From: Gammaproteobacteria bacterium | GTDB lineage: Bacteria > Pseudomonadota > Gammaproteobacteria > Arenicellales > JAJDZL01 | DNA: 64,000 nt | Direction of reading: 5' to 3' | NCBI GenBank assembly: GCA_022823625.1 | Contig: JAJEHQ010000023.1 | Coordinates: forward strand, 62,001-126,000 | Part shown: piece by piece, positions 46,995-55,504 of the stretch | Layout: every line of letters begins with the position of its first letter | Numbering within the stretch: position 1 is the first letter of the stretch | The notes under the pieces: model-generated | What the model saw: only the letters and a program-made list of their open reading frames with translations | Database searches by the model: none | What the model was told of the DNA's origin: nothing | Made by a program: the position numbers and the translations under genes

Positions 46995-47963
46995 ATGAGT
47001 AAAAAACCGTTTACAGCTATGATGCTAGCTTTGACTTTTGTCCTGTTTTCAAGCTCAACTATGGCTGCTGACAGCAGCGAACCTATCAAAATTCCAATCA
47101 AGAACTGGTCCAGCCAAATTGTGATGGCTCATGTGATTGGTGGAATGTTTGAAAGCATGGGAAACAATGTCGAGTACGTCCCAGTCGATAACCAGGCGAG
47201 CTTCGAAGCAGTTCGAACTGGCGATCTGACCCTCCTCCACGAAGTCTGGCAGTCGACCATGCAGAATGCCTTCTACAGTGCAATGGAAAAAGGTGGTCTG
47301 ATTGATGCAGGTACTCATGCAGCAGAGACACTTGAGGAAATGGGTGTACCAAACTGGGTGATTGAAAAAGGACTTTGCCCTGGTTTGCCGAGTTGGGAGG
47401 CGTTACAAGATTGTCACGAGAATTTTGCGACTCCAGATTCAGGTGGCAAGGGCCGCTGGCTTGAAGGTCCACAGAGCTGGCACGGAGATGTCATGCCGAA
47501 TCGCGTCAAGGGATTGGGCTTGGATGACAAATGGGTTGTGAAGTTCGCTGGCGCAGCAGATGCGCTGTGGGCAGAACTTAAAGCAGCCGAGAAAGAAGGT
47601 CGCGGAACCATCATTTTCAATTGGACGCCCAATTTTACGGATGCTGCTGGATTTACCTTTATTGAATTTCCACCATACTATGATGGCTGCCGTATTGCCG
47701 ACGGTGGTGACTTATCCACAACAGGTTGTGGTTCACCGACAGGCTGGCTGAAAAAGGCTGCAAACTACAGGTTTCCGCGGTCACATCCCCAGGCTTATAC
47801 GGCATTTACAAAGCTGACCTTCACAACGCCTCAAATCGGTTCAATGGCTGCTTTGGTTGATGTCGATGGCATGACCCACCAGGATGCAGCGGTGAAATGG
47901 CTGGCTGATAACGAAAATGTTTGGAAACCTTGGACGGAGTCAATCCTGGGAGATACCAACTAA
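46995..47963 (+). CDS. Betaine/choline-type ABC transporter substrate-binding protein, system 2
   Basis: A 322-residue binding protein of the ProX/OpuAC class. After a signal peptide (cleavage near TMA-AD) it reads IKIPIKNWSSQIVMAHVIGG. It is rich in tryptophans placed as in betaine-binding proteins (KNWSS, HEVWQ, FNWTPN, TGWLKK), with four cysteines (CPGLPSWEALQDC and DGCRIAD...TGC) that may form disulfides. The ATG at 46995 is preferred, with AGGAG 6 bases upstream; an ATG at 46989 abuts that site. A 17-bp perfect hairpin follows before the ATPase gene. The ligand may be glycine betaine, proline betaine, choline or similar. Confidence 0.82.
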   Translation: MSKKPFTAMMLALTFVLFSSSTMAADSSEPIKIPIKNWSSQIVMAHVIGGMFESMGNNVEYVPVDNQASFEAVRTGDLTLLHEVWQSTMQNAFYSAMEKGGLIDAGTHAAETLEEMGVPNWVIEKGLCPGLPSWEALQDCHENFATPDSGGKGRWLEGPQSWHGDVMPNRVKGLGLDDKWVVKFAGAADALWAELKAAEKEGRGTIIFNWTPNFTDAAGFTFIEFPPYYDGCRIADGGDLSTTGCGSPTGWLKKAANYRFPRSHPQAYTAFTKLTFTTPQIGSMAALVDVDGMTHQDAAVKWLADNENVWKPWTESILGDTN

Positions 47964-47991
47964 TCGGATTAACACGATAAATTGATGAATT

Positions 47992-48031
47992 GAGTAAACA
48001 AATCCCCCTGCAAAGGGGGATTTGTTTACTC
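47992..48031 (+). terminator. Strong 17-bp intergenic hairpin (system 2)
   Basis: GAGTAAACAAATCCCCC (47992-48008) pairs perfectly with its complement (48015-48031) across a 6-base loop. It lies 28 bases after the binding-protein stop. T-rich bases are inside the descending stem (GGATTTGTTT), so it can work as a terminator or as an mRNA 3'-end protector. Confidence 0.8.
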
Positions 48032-48095
48032 ACAATGCGAGATTCAACATCTCAAAATCAAGCACCTGAAGAACATCCTGAATTTAATCACTACG

Positions 48096-49142
48096 ATGTC
48101 TTCAAACCCCGTTATCAAATGTGAGTCTGTCTACAAAATTTTTGGCAACAATGCCAAGCAAACTCTCGAACAAGCCAATGGCGTTGTAGACAGCATCGAG
48201 TTTCTTGAAGCCGGTTTAATTGTTGGCGTCAATAATGTTTCTCTGGAGGTGAATCAGGGAGAGTTATTGGTCATCATGGGCCTGTCCGGCTCTGGAAAAT
48301 CAACACTGCTCCGCTGTATTTCAAGACTGACTGATGCAACAGCGGGGAAGATATACGTTGATGGACAGGACTTGCTGGCACTAACTAAAAAGCAACTCAT
48401 CGAATTGCGGAGAGACAAGATGGGCATGGTGTTTCAGAGTTTTGGGTTGCTTCCACACAAGACTGTGCTTGAGAACATCGCCTTTCCTCTTCAGGTCAAG
48501 GGTAGCAGTACCCGTGAAAGTGTTGAAAGGGCTGCGCAGATGGTCCAACTGGTTGGTCTTCAGGGGCGGGAGAACTACTTCCCACGGGAGCTTTCGGGCG
48601 GCCAGCAGCAGCGAGTCGGAATTGCCCGTTCACTCGCAGTGGAACCCGATATTTGGTTTTTGGATGAACCGTTTTCCGCACTGGATCCCCTGATCCGCAA
48701 AGAGATGCAGGATGAATTTCTGCGGCTACAGGGTGTTCTAAGCAAAACCATTCTATTCGTAACACATGATTTTGATGAAGCGCTTCGTTTGGCGGACCGT
48801 ATCGCAATCATGAAGGATGGCGTAGTCGAACAATTGGATACACCGTCCAATATCGTACTTAACCCCGCAACTGAATATGTCCGTAAATTTACAGAGGATG
48901 TGCCTCGCGTAAAAGTACTGACGGTCAGATCAATCATGGATCCTCTAGATGAATCAGAAAGACTGGGTGAATTGCGGGTGTCCGAGGATGCAATTGTTGA
49001 GTCCGTAGCAGAAGACATCCTCAGCGAGGAAAGGCCGGTAGCGGTGGTGGATGCAGAAGACAACATCGTTGGAACCTTGCATGCGTCTCACGTACTTAAA
49101 GTACTGTTTGGAGGTCGATCTGAAGAATCGACACAAAACTGA
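48096..49142 (+). CDS. Betaine-type ABC transporter ATP-binding protein (ProV-like) with CBS-like tail, system 2
   Basis: A 348-residue ATPase of the ProV/OpuAA group. It has the ProV leader CESVYKIFGNNAKQTLEQA, Walker A GLSGSGKST, Q-loop VFQSFGLLPHKTVLEN, signature ELSGGQQQRVGIARSL and Walker B FLDEPFSALDP. The C-terminal 70 residues (AIVESVAEDILSEERPVAVVDAEDNIVGTLHASHVLKVL in part) resemble a CBS motif, which in OpuA senses ionic strength. It starts 64 bases after the hairpin and ends 5 bases before the permease gene. Confidence 0.9.
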   Translation: MSSNPVIKCESVYKIFGNNAKQTLEQANGVVDSIEFLEAGLIVGVNNVSLEVNQGELLVIMGLSGSGKSTLLRCISRLTDATAGKIYVDGQDLLALTKKQLIELRRDKMGMVFQSFGLLPHKTVLENIAFPLQVKGSSTRESVERAAQMVQLVGLQGRENYFPRELSGGQQQRVGIARSLAVEPDIWFLDEPFSALDPLIRKEMQDEFLRLQGVLSKTILFVTHDFDEALRLADRIAIMKDGVVEQLDTPSNIVLNPATEYVRKFTEDVPRVKVLTVRSIMDPLDESERLGELRVSEDAIVESVAEDILSEERPVAVVDAEDNIVGTLHASHVLKVLFGGRSEESTQN

Positions 49143-49147
49143 ACCTT

Positions 49148-51208
49148 ATGGATCTTCTTACCAAACATCCAAAAGCCGTTCAGTTTCTCGTCCTGCTGGC
49201 GGTGTTCTTTTTACTCTGTCTGCTCATCAGTCCATCTGACTCCAATTTCCTGTGGCGATTTCCGCCACTTCTCAAACAACTGCCTTTCATCATCAATGAC
49301 TCTGTCAGGTACCTGATGTTTGACTGGATGCCAGTCCAGGTTTACGATCCGATTATTGATGATTTTGAGGAAAAACCACTATTTAGGGAATTTACCCGTT
49401 CAATATCCAGCATATTCCTGCTGGTCATCAATTTCGTGCGCGAGATTTTTCTAGGTGGTGTCAAAACCGTTGTTGCGTTCACAGACTGGGACTTCATCAG
49501 CGAAAATCCGTGGCTGCGTTGGCCAGCACTTCCCTGGACAGTCATCGCTGGTTGGGCAGTCATACTTGGATACAAGCTGCAGGGTAAAGGCTTAGCGATT
49601 CTTGCTGGAATTTGCACCATTTACCTTGCGGTATTTGGGCAGTGGAAACCATCTATGGAGACGCTGTCTTTTGTTCTGATTGCTGCACCAGTTTCGGTGC
49701 TACTTGGATTGATATTTGGAATCTGGGCATTCAAGAGCAGGGTGATTGAGATTGCGCTGAATCCGCTACTGAATGTTGCCCAGACCATGCCGCATTACTC
49801 CTACTTGGTCCCTGTTATTGTCCTGTTCGGTGTGGGTGACCATGCTGCAGCTATTGCGACAATTGTTTTTGCTTCACCACCGATGGTGCGACTAACACTA
49901 TTGGGATTGAAAAAGGTACCCGCAGATATTGTGGATTCAGGTTCGATGAGTGGTTGCAATACTTTTCAGATGATGTTTCGGGTACTGATTCCTACCGCCA
50001 GGCGGGATATTTTGATTGGTGTCAATCAGGTTGTCATGCAGTGTCTGGCGATGACAGTCATTGCTTCATTCATTGGCGCCCAGGGCTTGGGTTCGAATCT
50101 GATGATTGCACTCAATTCACTGCGAGTTGGAACTGGTATTGAGATTGGCTTGTGCATCGTACTAATCGCTGTTCTACTCGATAAGATGTCATTAGCCTGG
50201 GCTAACAAACAGACCGATTATTTCGCTGACCTCACATTTTTCCAACGCAACAGGTTTGCACTGATAGCACTAATTGTGTTTGTAGTGGGTTCGATTCTCG
50301 CTTATATCGGTAGCTTCATTTTTCGGGATAGTCACAACTACCTTTACATTGTCCCGCACAATAAAGGAATTACCACCGCACCGTTTTGGCAATTTACGGT
50401 CGACTGGATCTGGGATACCTTCTTCTACGCACTTAAAGCGTTCAATGAGTTCCTGATTACTAAAATATTGGAACCAATGAAGAGTATGTATCTTGCCATG
50501 CCGGTGGCTGCGACATTTGTTCTGATGATGGGGGCTGGCTACATACTTGCCGGAGTCAGACAGGCATTGATTATTGGTGGATTCCTGCTCTTCATCGCGT
50601 TGTCGGAATATTGGGACAGAGCCCTGATTACTGCATACATTGCGTCATTTGCGGTCGTCGTTTCGGCAGTATTTGGGATAGTTGTCGGGTCGATTTGCGC
50701 TCAGAACAATACCGCCAGCAAATTCATATTGCTGATCTGCGACTTTCTTCAGACTTTTCCTTCGTTTATCTACCTGATTCCAGTCATTATGCTGTTTGGC
50801 ATAACCGATACATCAGTCATAATTGCAACAGTTGTCTATGCATCTGTACCGGCAACCCGATACACGGTAGAAGGGCTTCGAAGCGTACCTCAGGTTATGC
50901 ATGATGCTGGATCCATGCTTGGTGTGTCAAGATGGCAAAGATGGATTTCAATTGAGTTGCCGCTTGCCTTTCCGCACATTATGCTGGGTATCAATCAGAC
51001 TGTAATTTTTGCGCTGTTCATGGTCATTATTGGGGCGTTCATTGGAACAACTGATCTAGGTCAGTTGATCTTGAAAGCTATTTCTGATCCGCAGGGTACT
51101 GGAATTGGATTGACTCTTGGCCTTTGTGTTGCATTTATTGGCCTGGCAGTCGATCAAATTATTCGAACTTGGGCCGACAACAGAAAGAAGGCTTTGGATT
51201 TGGCCTAG
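49148..51208 (+). CDS. Betaine-type ABC transporter permease with two fused ProW domains
   Basis: A 686-residue protein containing two complete ProW-type permease modules. The first (about 165-350) holds QTMPHYSYLVPVIVLFGVG and an EAA-like loop SGSMSGCNTFQMMFRVLIP. The second (about 490-680) holds QTFPSFIYLIPVIMLFGIT and DAGSMLGVSRWQRWISIELP. Extra membrane segments lie at the N-terminus and between the modules. The fusion supplies both halves of the channel in one chain, whereas system 1 encodes two separate paralogous permeases. It follows the ATPase by 5 bases. Confidence 0.87.
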   Translation: MDLLTKHPKAVQFLVLLAVFFLLCLLISPSDSNFLWRFPPLLKQLPFIINDSVRYLMFDWMPVQVYDPIIDDFEEKPLFREFTRSISSIFLLVINFVREIFLGGVKTVVAFTDWDFISENPWLRWPALPWTVIAGWAVILGYKLQGKGLAILAGICTIYLAVFGQWKPSMETLSFVLIAAPVSVLLGLIFGIWAFKSRVIEIALNPLLNVAQTMPHYSYLVPVIVLFGVGDHAAAIATIVFASPPMVRLTLLGLKKVPADIVDSGSMSGCNTFQMMFRVLIPTARRDILIGVNQVVMQCLAMTVIASFIGAQGLGSNLMIALNSLRVGTGIEIGLCIVLIAVLLDKMSLAWANKQTDYFADLTFFQRNRFALIALIVFVVGSILAYIGSFIFRDSHNYLYIVPHNKGITTAPFWQFTVDWIWDTFFYALKAFNEFLITKILEPMKSMYLAMPVAATFVLMMGAGYILAGVRQALIIGGFLLFIALSEYWDRALITAYIASFAVVVSAVFGIVVGSICAQNNTASKFILLICDFLQTFPSFIYLIPVIMLFGITDTSVIIATVVYASVPATRYTVEGLRSVPQVMHDAGSMLGVSRWQRWISIELPLAFPHIMLGINQTVIFALFMVIIGAFIGTTDLGQLILKAISDPQGTGIGLTLGLCVAFIGLAVDQIIRTWADNRKKALDLA

Positions 51209-51380
51209 TCTGGTCTCACCTCCTATAGAGCAAAATTTGAATATCGTGCATTCCAGCCCCTTCACAGCATACCAACAGATTCCAAGTTTTAATTGGCAAA
51301 GCGTTAAAATTTGCTGGGTTCTGAATGATTAAATTTATGTAAAATCAAAAGTTATTGAGTAATCATTAGGAGTGAATAGA

Positions 51381-52517
51381 ATGAAGAAATTCAATAGAGA
51401 TGACTATATCGAGCAGCTTGCAACAGGCAAGATGTCTCGACGTCAGTTCAATAAGGTTCTTGCCTCTGCCGGAATCACGACCGTGATGCTACCGGTATTT
51501 TCTGGTCCAGTGAATGCCGCAGCATCGGACCACCCCAATGTATTTACGTGGGAAGGTTGGGATGCGAACGAGCACCACGGAGAGTACTTTGAGAAATATG
51601 GTGAATATCCGAATTTCTCCATCTTCGGGGATGAAGAAGAAGCATTCGCCAAAATCAAAGCTGGTGCGCAGTTTGATGTTACCCATCCGTGTTCGTACAA
51701 GGTGGAAATCTGGCGAGATGCGGGCATTATTCAACCCATTGATACCAGCCGTCTAAAGTATTGGGACAGTGTTATTCCCAGCCTGAAAAATATTCCAGGT
51801 ATGATGGCTAACGGTGATAACTATTTCGTCGCAGCAGATTGGGGTTTGACTTCGGTACTGTATCGCCCGGATCTGGTCGATGAAATGTATCAGGAAGATG
51901 AAACCTGGGGCATTCTGTGGGATGAGCGCTACTCAGGACGCCTGTCTATGTCTGACAGCCTGATTGATGGTGTGATGGTTGCAGCCATTTACGGTGGGGC
52001 AGCAGACCCATTTAATATGACAGACGATGAAGTCGAAGTAACCAGGGAACTGCTGAGAAAACAGCTGCCATTGCTGCGTTACTATTGGACCAGTCCAACC
52101 GATTTGGAAAATTCAATGGCGGCGGGTGAACTGGTTGCCACCAGTTCTTGGAACGATGCGTATACAGCACTCAAGGCTGCAGGCGTCAATGTAAAGTACA
52201 TGAATCCAAAAGAAGGTGCAATGACATGGGTTTGTGGATTCTGTCTGATGACGGATGCGGACCCTGCGAAACTCGATAAATCCTATGAAGTCATTGATGC
52301 TTTTCTTGCTCCTGAATCAGGTGCTTTTTCGATTCTTGAAGAAGGATACGGCCATTCAAATATCGATGCGTACAGTCTTGTCGATGAAGCAACGCTCGCC
52401 GACCGCGGTCTTTCACGTGATCCAGAGGCATTGTTGAGCGCTGGCATCTTTCAGGTGCCGATCGGCAATGAAGCTGCTCTGCAGTCCATGTTTGAGGAAG
52501 TTAAAGCCGGCTTGTAA
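51381..52517 (+). CDS. Polyamine-type ABC transporter substrate-binding protein with Tat signal
   Basis: A 378-residue PotD-class binding protein. The N-terminus carries a twin-arginine motif, SRRQFNK, followed by a hydrophobic stretch (VLASAGITTVMLPVF), so it is probably exported folded by the Tat route, unlike the other binding proteins here. The mature part starts NVFTWEGWDANEHHGEYFEKYG and continues with PotD-like segments (VTHPCSYKVEIWRDAG, GLTSVLYRPDLVDEM). The ATG at 51381 is chosen, with TTAGGAG 7 bases upstream. Two hairpin-forming repeats follow before the permease genes. The ligand is likely an amine or amino-acid derivative, not determined. Confidence 0.85.
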   Translation: MKKFNRDDYIEQLATGKMSRRQFNKVLASAGITTVMLPVFSGPVNAAASDHPNVFTWEGWDANEHHGEYFEKYGEYPNFSIFGDEEEAFAKIKAGAQFDVTHPCSYKVEIWRDAGIIQPIDTSRLKYWDSVIPSLKNIPGMMANGDNYFVAADWGLTSVLYRPDLVDEMYQEDETWGILWDERYSGRLSMSDSLIDGVMVAAIYGGAADPFNMTDDEVEVTRELLRKQLPLLRYYWTSPTDLENSMAAGELVATSSWNDAYTALKAAGVNVKYMNPKEGAMTWVCGFCLMTDADPAKLDKSYEVIDAFLAPESGAFSILEEGYGHSNIDAYSLVDEATLADRGLSRDPEALLSAGIFQVPIGNEAALQSMFEEVKAGL

Positions 52518-52531
52518 AGCCTGTTTGATAC

Positions 52532-52580
52532 TGGACAACAATATTGGGGGTTTGAAAATTTCAAACCCCCGAATTGTCCA
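52532..52580 (+). terminator. Composite hairpin after polyamine-type binding-protein gene
   Basis: An inner perfect stem GGGGGTTTGAAA (52546-52557) with its complement (52559-52570) is extended by TGGACAA (52532-52538) pairing with TTGTCCA (52574-52580). It lies 14 bases after the binding-protein stop and matches the hairpins found after the other binding-protein genes. Confidence 0.78.
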
Positions 52581-52607
52581 ACTGACGCACTAGATAATAA
52601 AAGTCAT

Positions 52608-52630
52608 ACACTGAACTTGAAGTTCAGTGT
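52608..52630 (+). repeat. 23-base palindrome before the permease genes
   Basis: ACACTGAACTT (52608-52618) and AAGTTCAGTGT (52620-52630) are perfect complements around one base. It lies 47 bases before the permease start and after the composite hairpin. With almost no loop it suits a dimeric DNA-binding protein better than an RNA hairpin, so it may be an operator for a second promoter. Confidence 0.55.
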
Positions 52631-52677
52631 CAAATCGTTTGCCCATCTCGCTAGATTGACGCTAAAGGCGCGAGTTC

Positions 52678-53586
52678 ATGCCATCCGCAGCATTTGAACA
52701 ATCTTTGGTTTCGCGAATCCAGTTACGGTTTCGAAGAAGTGAAGCTGTGCGTGGCTACACGCTACTGTCTCCCACTCTAACCATCATACTGCTAGGTCTG
52801 CTGTTTCCTTTGATGATTCTGGTTACTTTGAGTTTCTGGAAGCAGGAATATGTCGATCTGATTCAGACTTTCACACTGACTAACTACGCAGATTTTTTTC
52901 GCAAAAAAATCTATTACCTTATTCTCTATCGGTCGATCCGCATTTCCCTGCTGGTGATGCTGGTTACCGTGCTGTTGGCCTATCCGTTGGCCTATTTCAT
53001 TGCTTTCCACGTCAAATGGAACAAGATGATTTGGATCATTCTTGTCACAATTCCGTTTTGGACGAGTTACTTACTCAGAGTTTTTTCCTGGAAAGTGATT
53101 TTGGGATACAACGGAGTCATCAATTCCGGTCTGATGTCATTGGGCATCATCGCTGAACCGTTGGAGTTTCTGCTCTATAACCCAATTGCAGTGGTGATCA
53201 CATTAGCCCATGCCTGGGCAGCAGTCGCCATTTTGCCAATCTATGTTTCGCTCGAAAAAATTGACAGATCGCTGATTGAAGCTTCTCGAGATCTGGGTGA
53301 GAGTGCGTTCATGACCTTCATTCGAGTTACATTACCGCTCTCACTCCCCGGCGTTATCGCTGCCAGTCTGTTGGTATTCATTCCAACGGTTGGTGATTAT
53401 GTTACACCGTCTCTGGTGGGAGGTACTCGCGGGATTATGATTGGCAACATTATCCAGTCGATGTTCGGTAAGGCGCTCAACTGGCCCTTGGGGGCAGCCT
53501 TATCGATCATTTCAATGATTACAGTAACACTCGTCGTCTGCTTATTGCTAGGTGCAACCCAATTGTTTCGAAAGAAGGTGGCTTGA
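52678..53586 (+). CDS. Polyamine-type ABC transporter permease (PotB-like), system 2
   Basis: A 302-residue permease with six hydrophobic segments. PotB-type marks are the first helix LLSPTLTIILLGLLFPLMILVTL, the periplasmic FTLTNYADFFRKKIYY and the EAA loop EASRDLGESAFMTFIRVTLP, then VFIPTVGDYVTPSLVGG. It forms a heterodimer with the PotC-like subunit that starts 3 bases after its stop. Gene order (binding protein, B, C, A) differs from the first polyamine-type operon (binding protein, A, B, C), so the two are separate lineages rather than a recent copy. Confidence 0.88.
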   Translation: MPSAAFEQSLVSRIQLRFRRSEAVRGYTLLSPTLTIILLGLLFPLMILVTLSFWKQEYVDLIQTFTLTNYADFFRKKIYYLILYRSIRISLLVMLVTVLLAYPLAYFIAFHVKWNKMIWIILVTIPFWTSYLLRVFSWKVILGYNGVINSGLMSLGIIAEPLEFLLYNPIAVVITLAHAWAAVAILPIYVSLEKIDRSLIEASRDLGESAFMTFIRVTLPLSLPGVIAASLLVFIPTVGDYVTPSLVGGTRGIMIGNIIQSMFGKALNWPLGAALSIISMITVTLVVCLLLGATQLFRKKVA

Positions 53587-53589
53587 GCA

Positions 53590-54399
53590 GTGATCCGTAC
53601 CCGATCCAGACTAAACACGCTGACAGTCTATGCGGTGGCGTACCTGATTTTTCTGTATGCGCCGGTTGCTGTACTGCCACTGTTCTCGTTCAACGATTCG
53701 CAATACATTACCTTTCCACTGTTGGGATTTACCTTCAAGTGGTACGCTCAACTGGCGGATAGCCAGGGTCTACAGAACGCGCTCATCAACAGCTTGAAGG
53801 TTGGCCTTAGCGTTGCATTCTTGAGCACCGTGCTGGGAATCTTTGCGGCGAAAGGCGTAACCCGTTATCGAATGCGAAGAAGTGGCCTGTTGATCAGTTT
53901 TATCATGGTGCCACTGGTCATTCCAGAAATAATACTCGGAATATCTCTGTTAATGACATTTAGCGTAGGTGGGATAAAGTTGTCGCTGATTACGGTAGGA
54001 ATTGGTCACTTGATGCTCTGCACCCCATTTTCAATGCTCGTGCTAATTTCGCGCATGGAAGGCTTTGACAAGAGCTATGAAGAAGCGGCTCAAGATCTGG
54101 GTGAAAACGCGTGGTGGACATTTTGGCGGGTAACCTTTCCGATAATTCTTCCGGGTGTCGTTGCAAGTTTTCTATTGACTTTTACGATTTCCTTTGATGA
54201 ATTTATTCTTGCATTCTTTCTTGCTGGAACGGACGCGACTTTGCCGCTGCACATTTGGAGTCAGCTGCGATTTCCAGATAAACTGCCATCAGTGCTGGCA
54301 CTTGGAGCAATTATCGTGATGGTATCGACGGTCGTTATTTTTGCCGCTGAATTGATCCGGCGCGGTGGTGTCGATCTCGGCAATAAGTCGAAGGTGTGA
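53590..54399 (+). CDS. Polyamine-type ABC transporter permease (PotC-like), system 2
   Basis: A 269-residue permease with six hydrophobic segments, starting at a GTG 3 bases after the PotB-like stop. Family segments are YLIFLYAPVAVLPLFSFN at the N-terminus, the central VPLVIPEIILGISLLM and the EAA loop EEAAQDLGENAWWTFWRVTFP, then FTISFDEFILAFFLAG. The ATPase gene starts 4 bases after its stop. It completes the channel of the second polyamine-type importer. Confidence 0.88.
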   Translation: MIRTRSRLNTLTVYAVAYLIFLYAPVAVLPLFSFNDSQYITFPLLGFTFKWYAQLADSQGLQNALINSLKVGLSVAFLSTVLGIFAAKGVTRYRMRRSGLLISFIMVPLVIPEIILGISLLMTFSVGGIKLSLITVGIGHLMLCTPFSMLVLISRMEGFDKSYEEAAQDLGENAWWTFWRVTFPIILPGVVASFLLTFTISFDEFILAFFLAGTDATLPLHIWSQLRFPDKLPSVLALGAIIVMVSTVVIFAAELIRRGGVDLGNKSKV

Positions 54400-54403
54400 A
54401 TCA

Positions 54404-55504
54404 ATGTCTGAAGTCATCATTTCAATCAACAATGTCACCAAAGATTTCGGTAATGTTCGGGCAGTAAACAATGCAAATCTAGATGTACTGAAAGGTGAAT
54501 TTTTCTCTCTTTTGGGTCCGTCCGGCTGCGGTAAAACCACTTTGTTGCGTATGCTGGCTGGATTTGAGCTGCCGACTGAAGGCACTATTGACATTGATGG
54601 TCAAGACGTTACCCTATCGCCGCCGAATATTCGGCCGGTGAACATGGTGTTTCAGAACTACGCCATTTTTCCACACTTGAACGTCTCCCAGAATATTGCG
54701 TTTGGCATGCGCAAGTCAGGCCTGTCGAAACAGGAACTGGATGAACGAATCGAACAGATGCTGGAACTGATCAAGCTCCCGGGATATGGAGACCGTGGTT
54801 CCAATGAACTTTCGGGTGGTCAAAGACAGCGTGTCGCATTGGCGCGGGCGCTGATCAAACAGCCGAAGGTACTGCTCCTTGATGAACCGCTCGGGGCACT
54901 TGACAAAAAACTCAGAGAACAGATGCAGATCGAGCTTCGGCTTTTGCAACAGCAGGTTGGCATTACATTTGTGTTTGTTACTCATGACCAGGAAGAAGCG
55001 CTGACTCTATCGGATCGAATCGCAGTGATGAATCAGGGTGACATTATCGAAGTTTCAACACCAGGGTCGCTCTATGAGCAACCTCAATCGAGGTTTGTTG
55101 CAGATTTTATTGGCACAATGAATTTCTTTGACTGTACACTGAAAGATTTCTCAGATGGTATTGCTATCGGAGAAGCCAGTGAGCTCGGCAGTGTCAGAAT
55201 TGCTACCCCACAGACCATAGTGACTCCTGGAAATGATTTTACCTTGGCTGTTCGACCGGAAAAATTTTCGATTTCCTTTGAACAGCCAGATCAGCAGTAC
55301 AACTCGGTTTTGGGACGTATGGGACCTTCCGCTTACCTTGGTGATCGCAGTCACCTTTACGTACATGTTAAAGGGCGGGAATATCCGATATCAGTTGCTT
55401 TGCAGAATCTGACAGGCGTTTTGGACCAAATGTACACAACCGATCGAAAGGTCTGGCTGACCTGGTCTGATGACAGCGCAGTAATGCTACCCATGGAAGG
55501 ATGA
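54404..55504 (+). CDS. Polyamine-type ABC transporter ATP-binding protein (PotA-like), system 2
   Basis: A 366-residue ATPase: Walker A GPSGCGKTT, Q-loop VFQNYAIFPHLNVSQN, signature ELSGGQRQRVALARAL, Walker B LLLDEPLGALDKKL and a C-terminal TOBE domain (about 285-360). The ATG at 54404 gives the usual short N-terminus (SEVIISINNVTKDFG). The stop overlaps the start of argC by 4 bases (ATGA), tying an arginine biosynthesis gene to this importer. Confidence 0.9.
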   Translation: MSEVIISINNVTKDFGNVRAVNNANLDVLKGEFFSLLGPSGCGKTTLLRMLAGFELPTEGTIDIDGQDVTLSPPNIRPVNMVFQNYAIFPHLNVSQNIAFGMRKSGLSKQELDERIEQMLELIKLPGYGDRGSNELSGGQRQRVALARALIKQPKVLLLDEPLGALDKKLREQMQIELRLLQQQVGITFVFVTHDQEEALTLSDRIAVMNQGDIIEVSTPGSLYEQPQSRFVADFIGTMNFFDCTLKDFSDGIAIGEASELGSVRIATPQTIVTPGNDFTLAVRPEKFSISFEQPDQQYNSVLGRMGPSAYLGDRSHLYVHVKGREYPISVALQNLTGVLDQMYTTDRKVWLTWSDDSAVMLPMEG

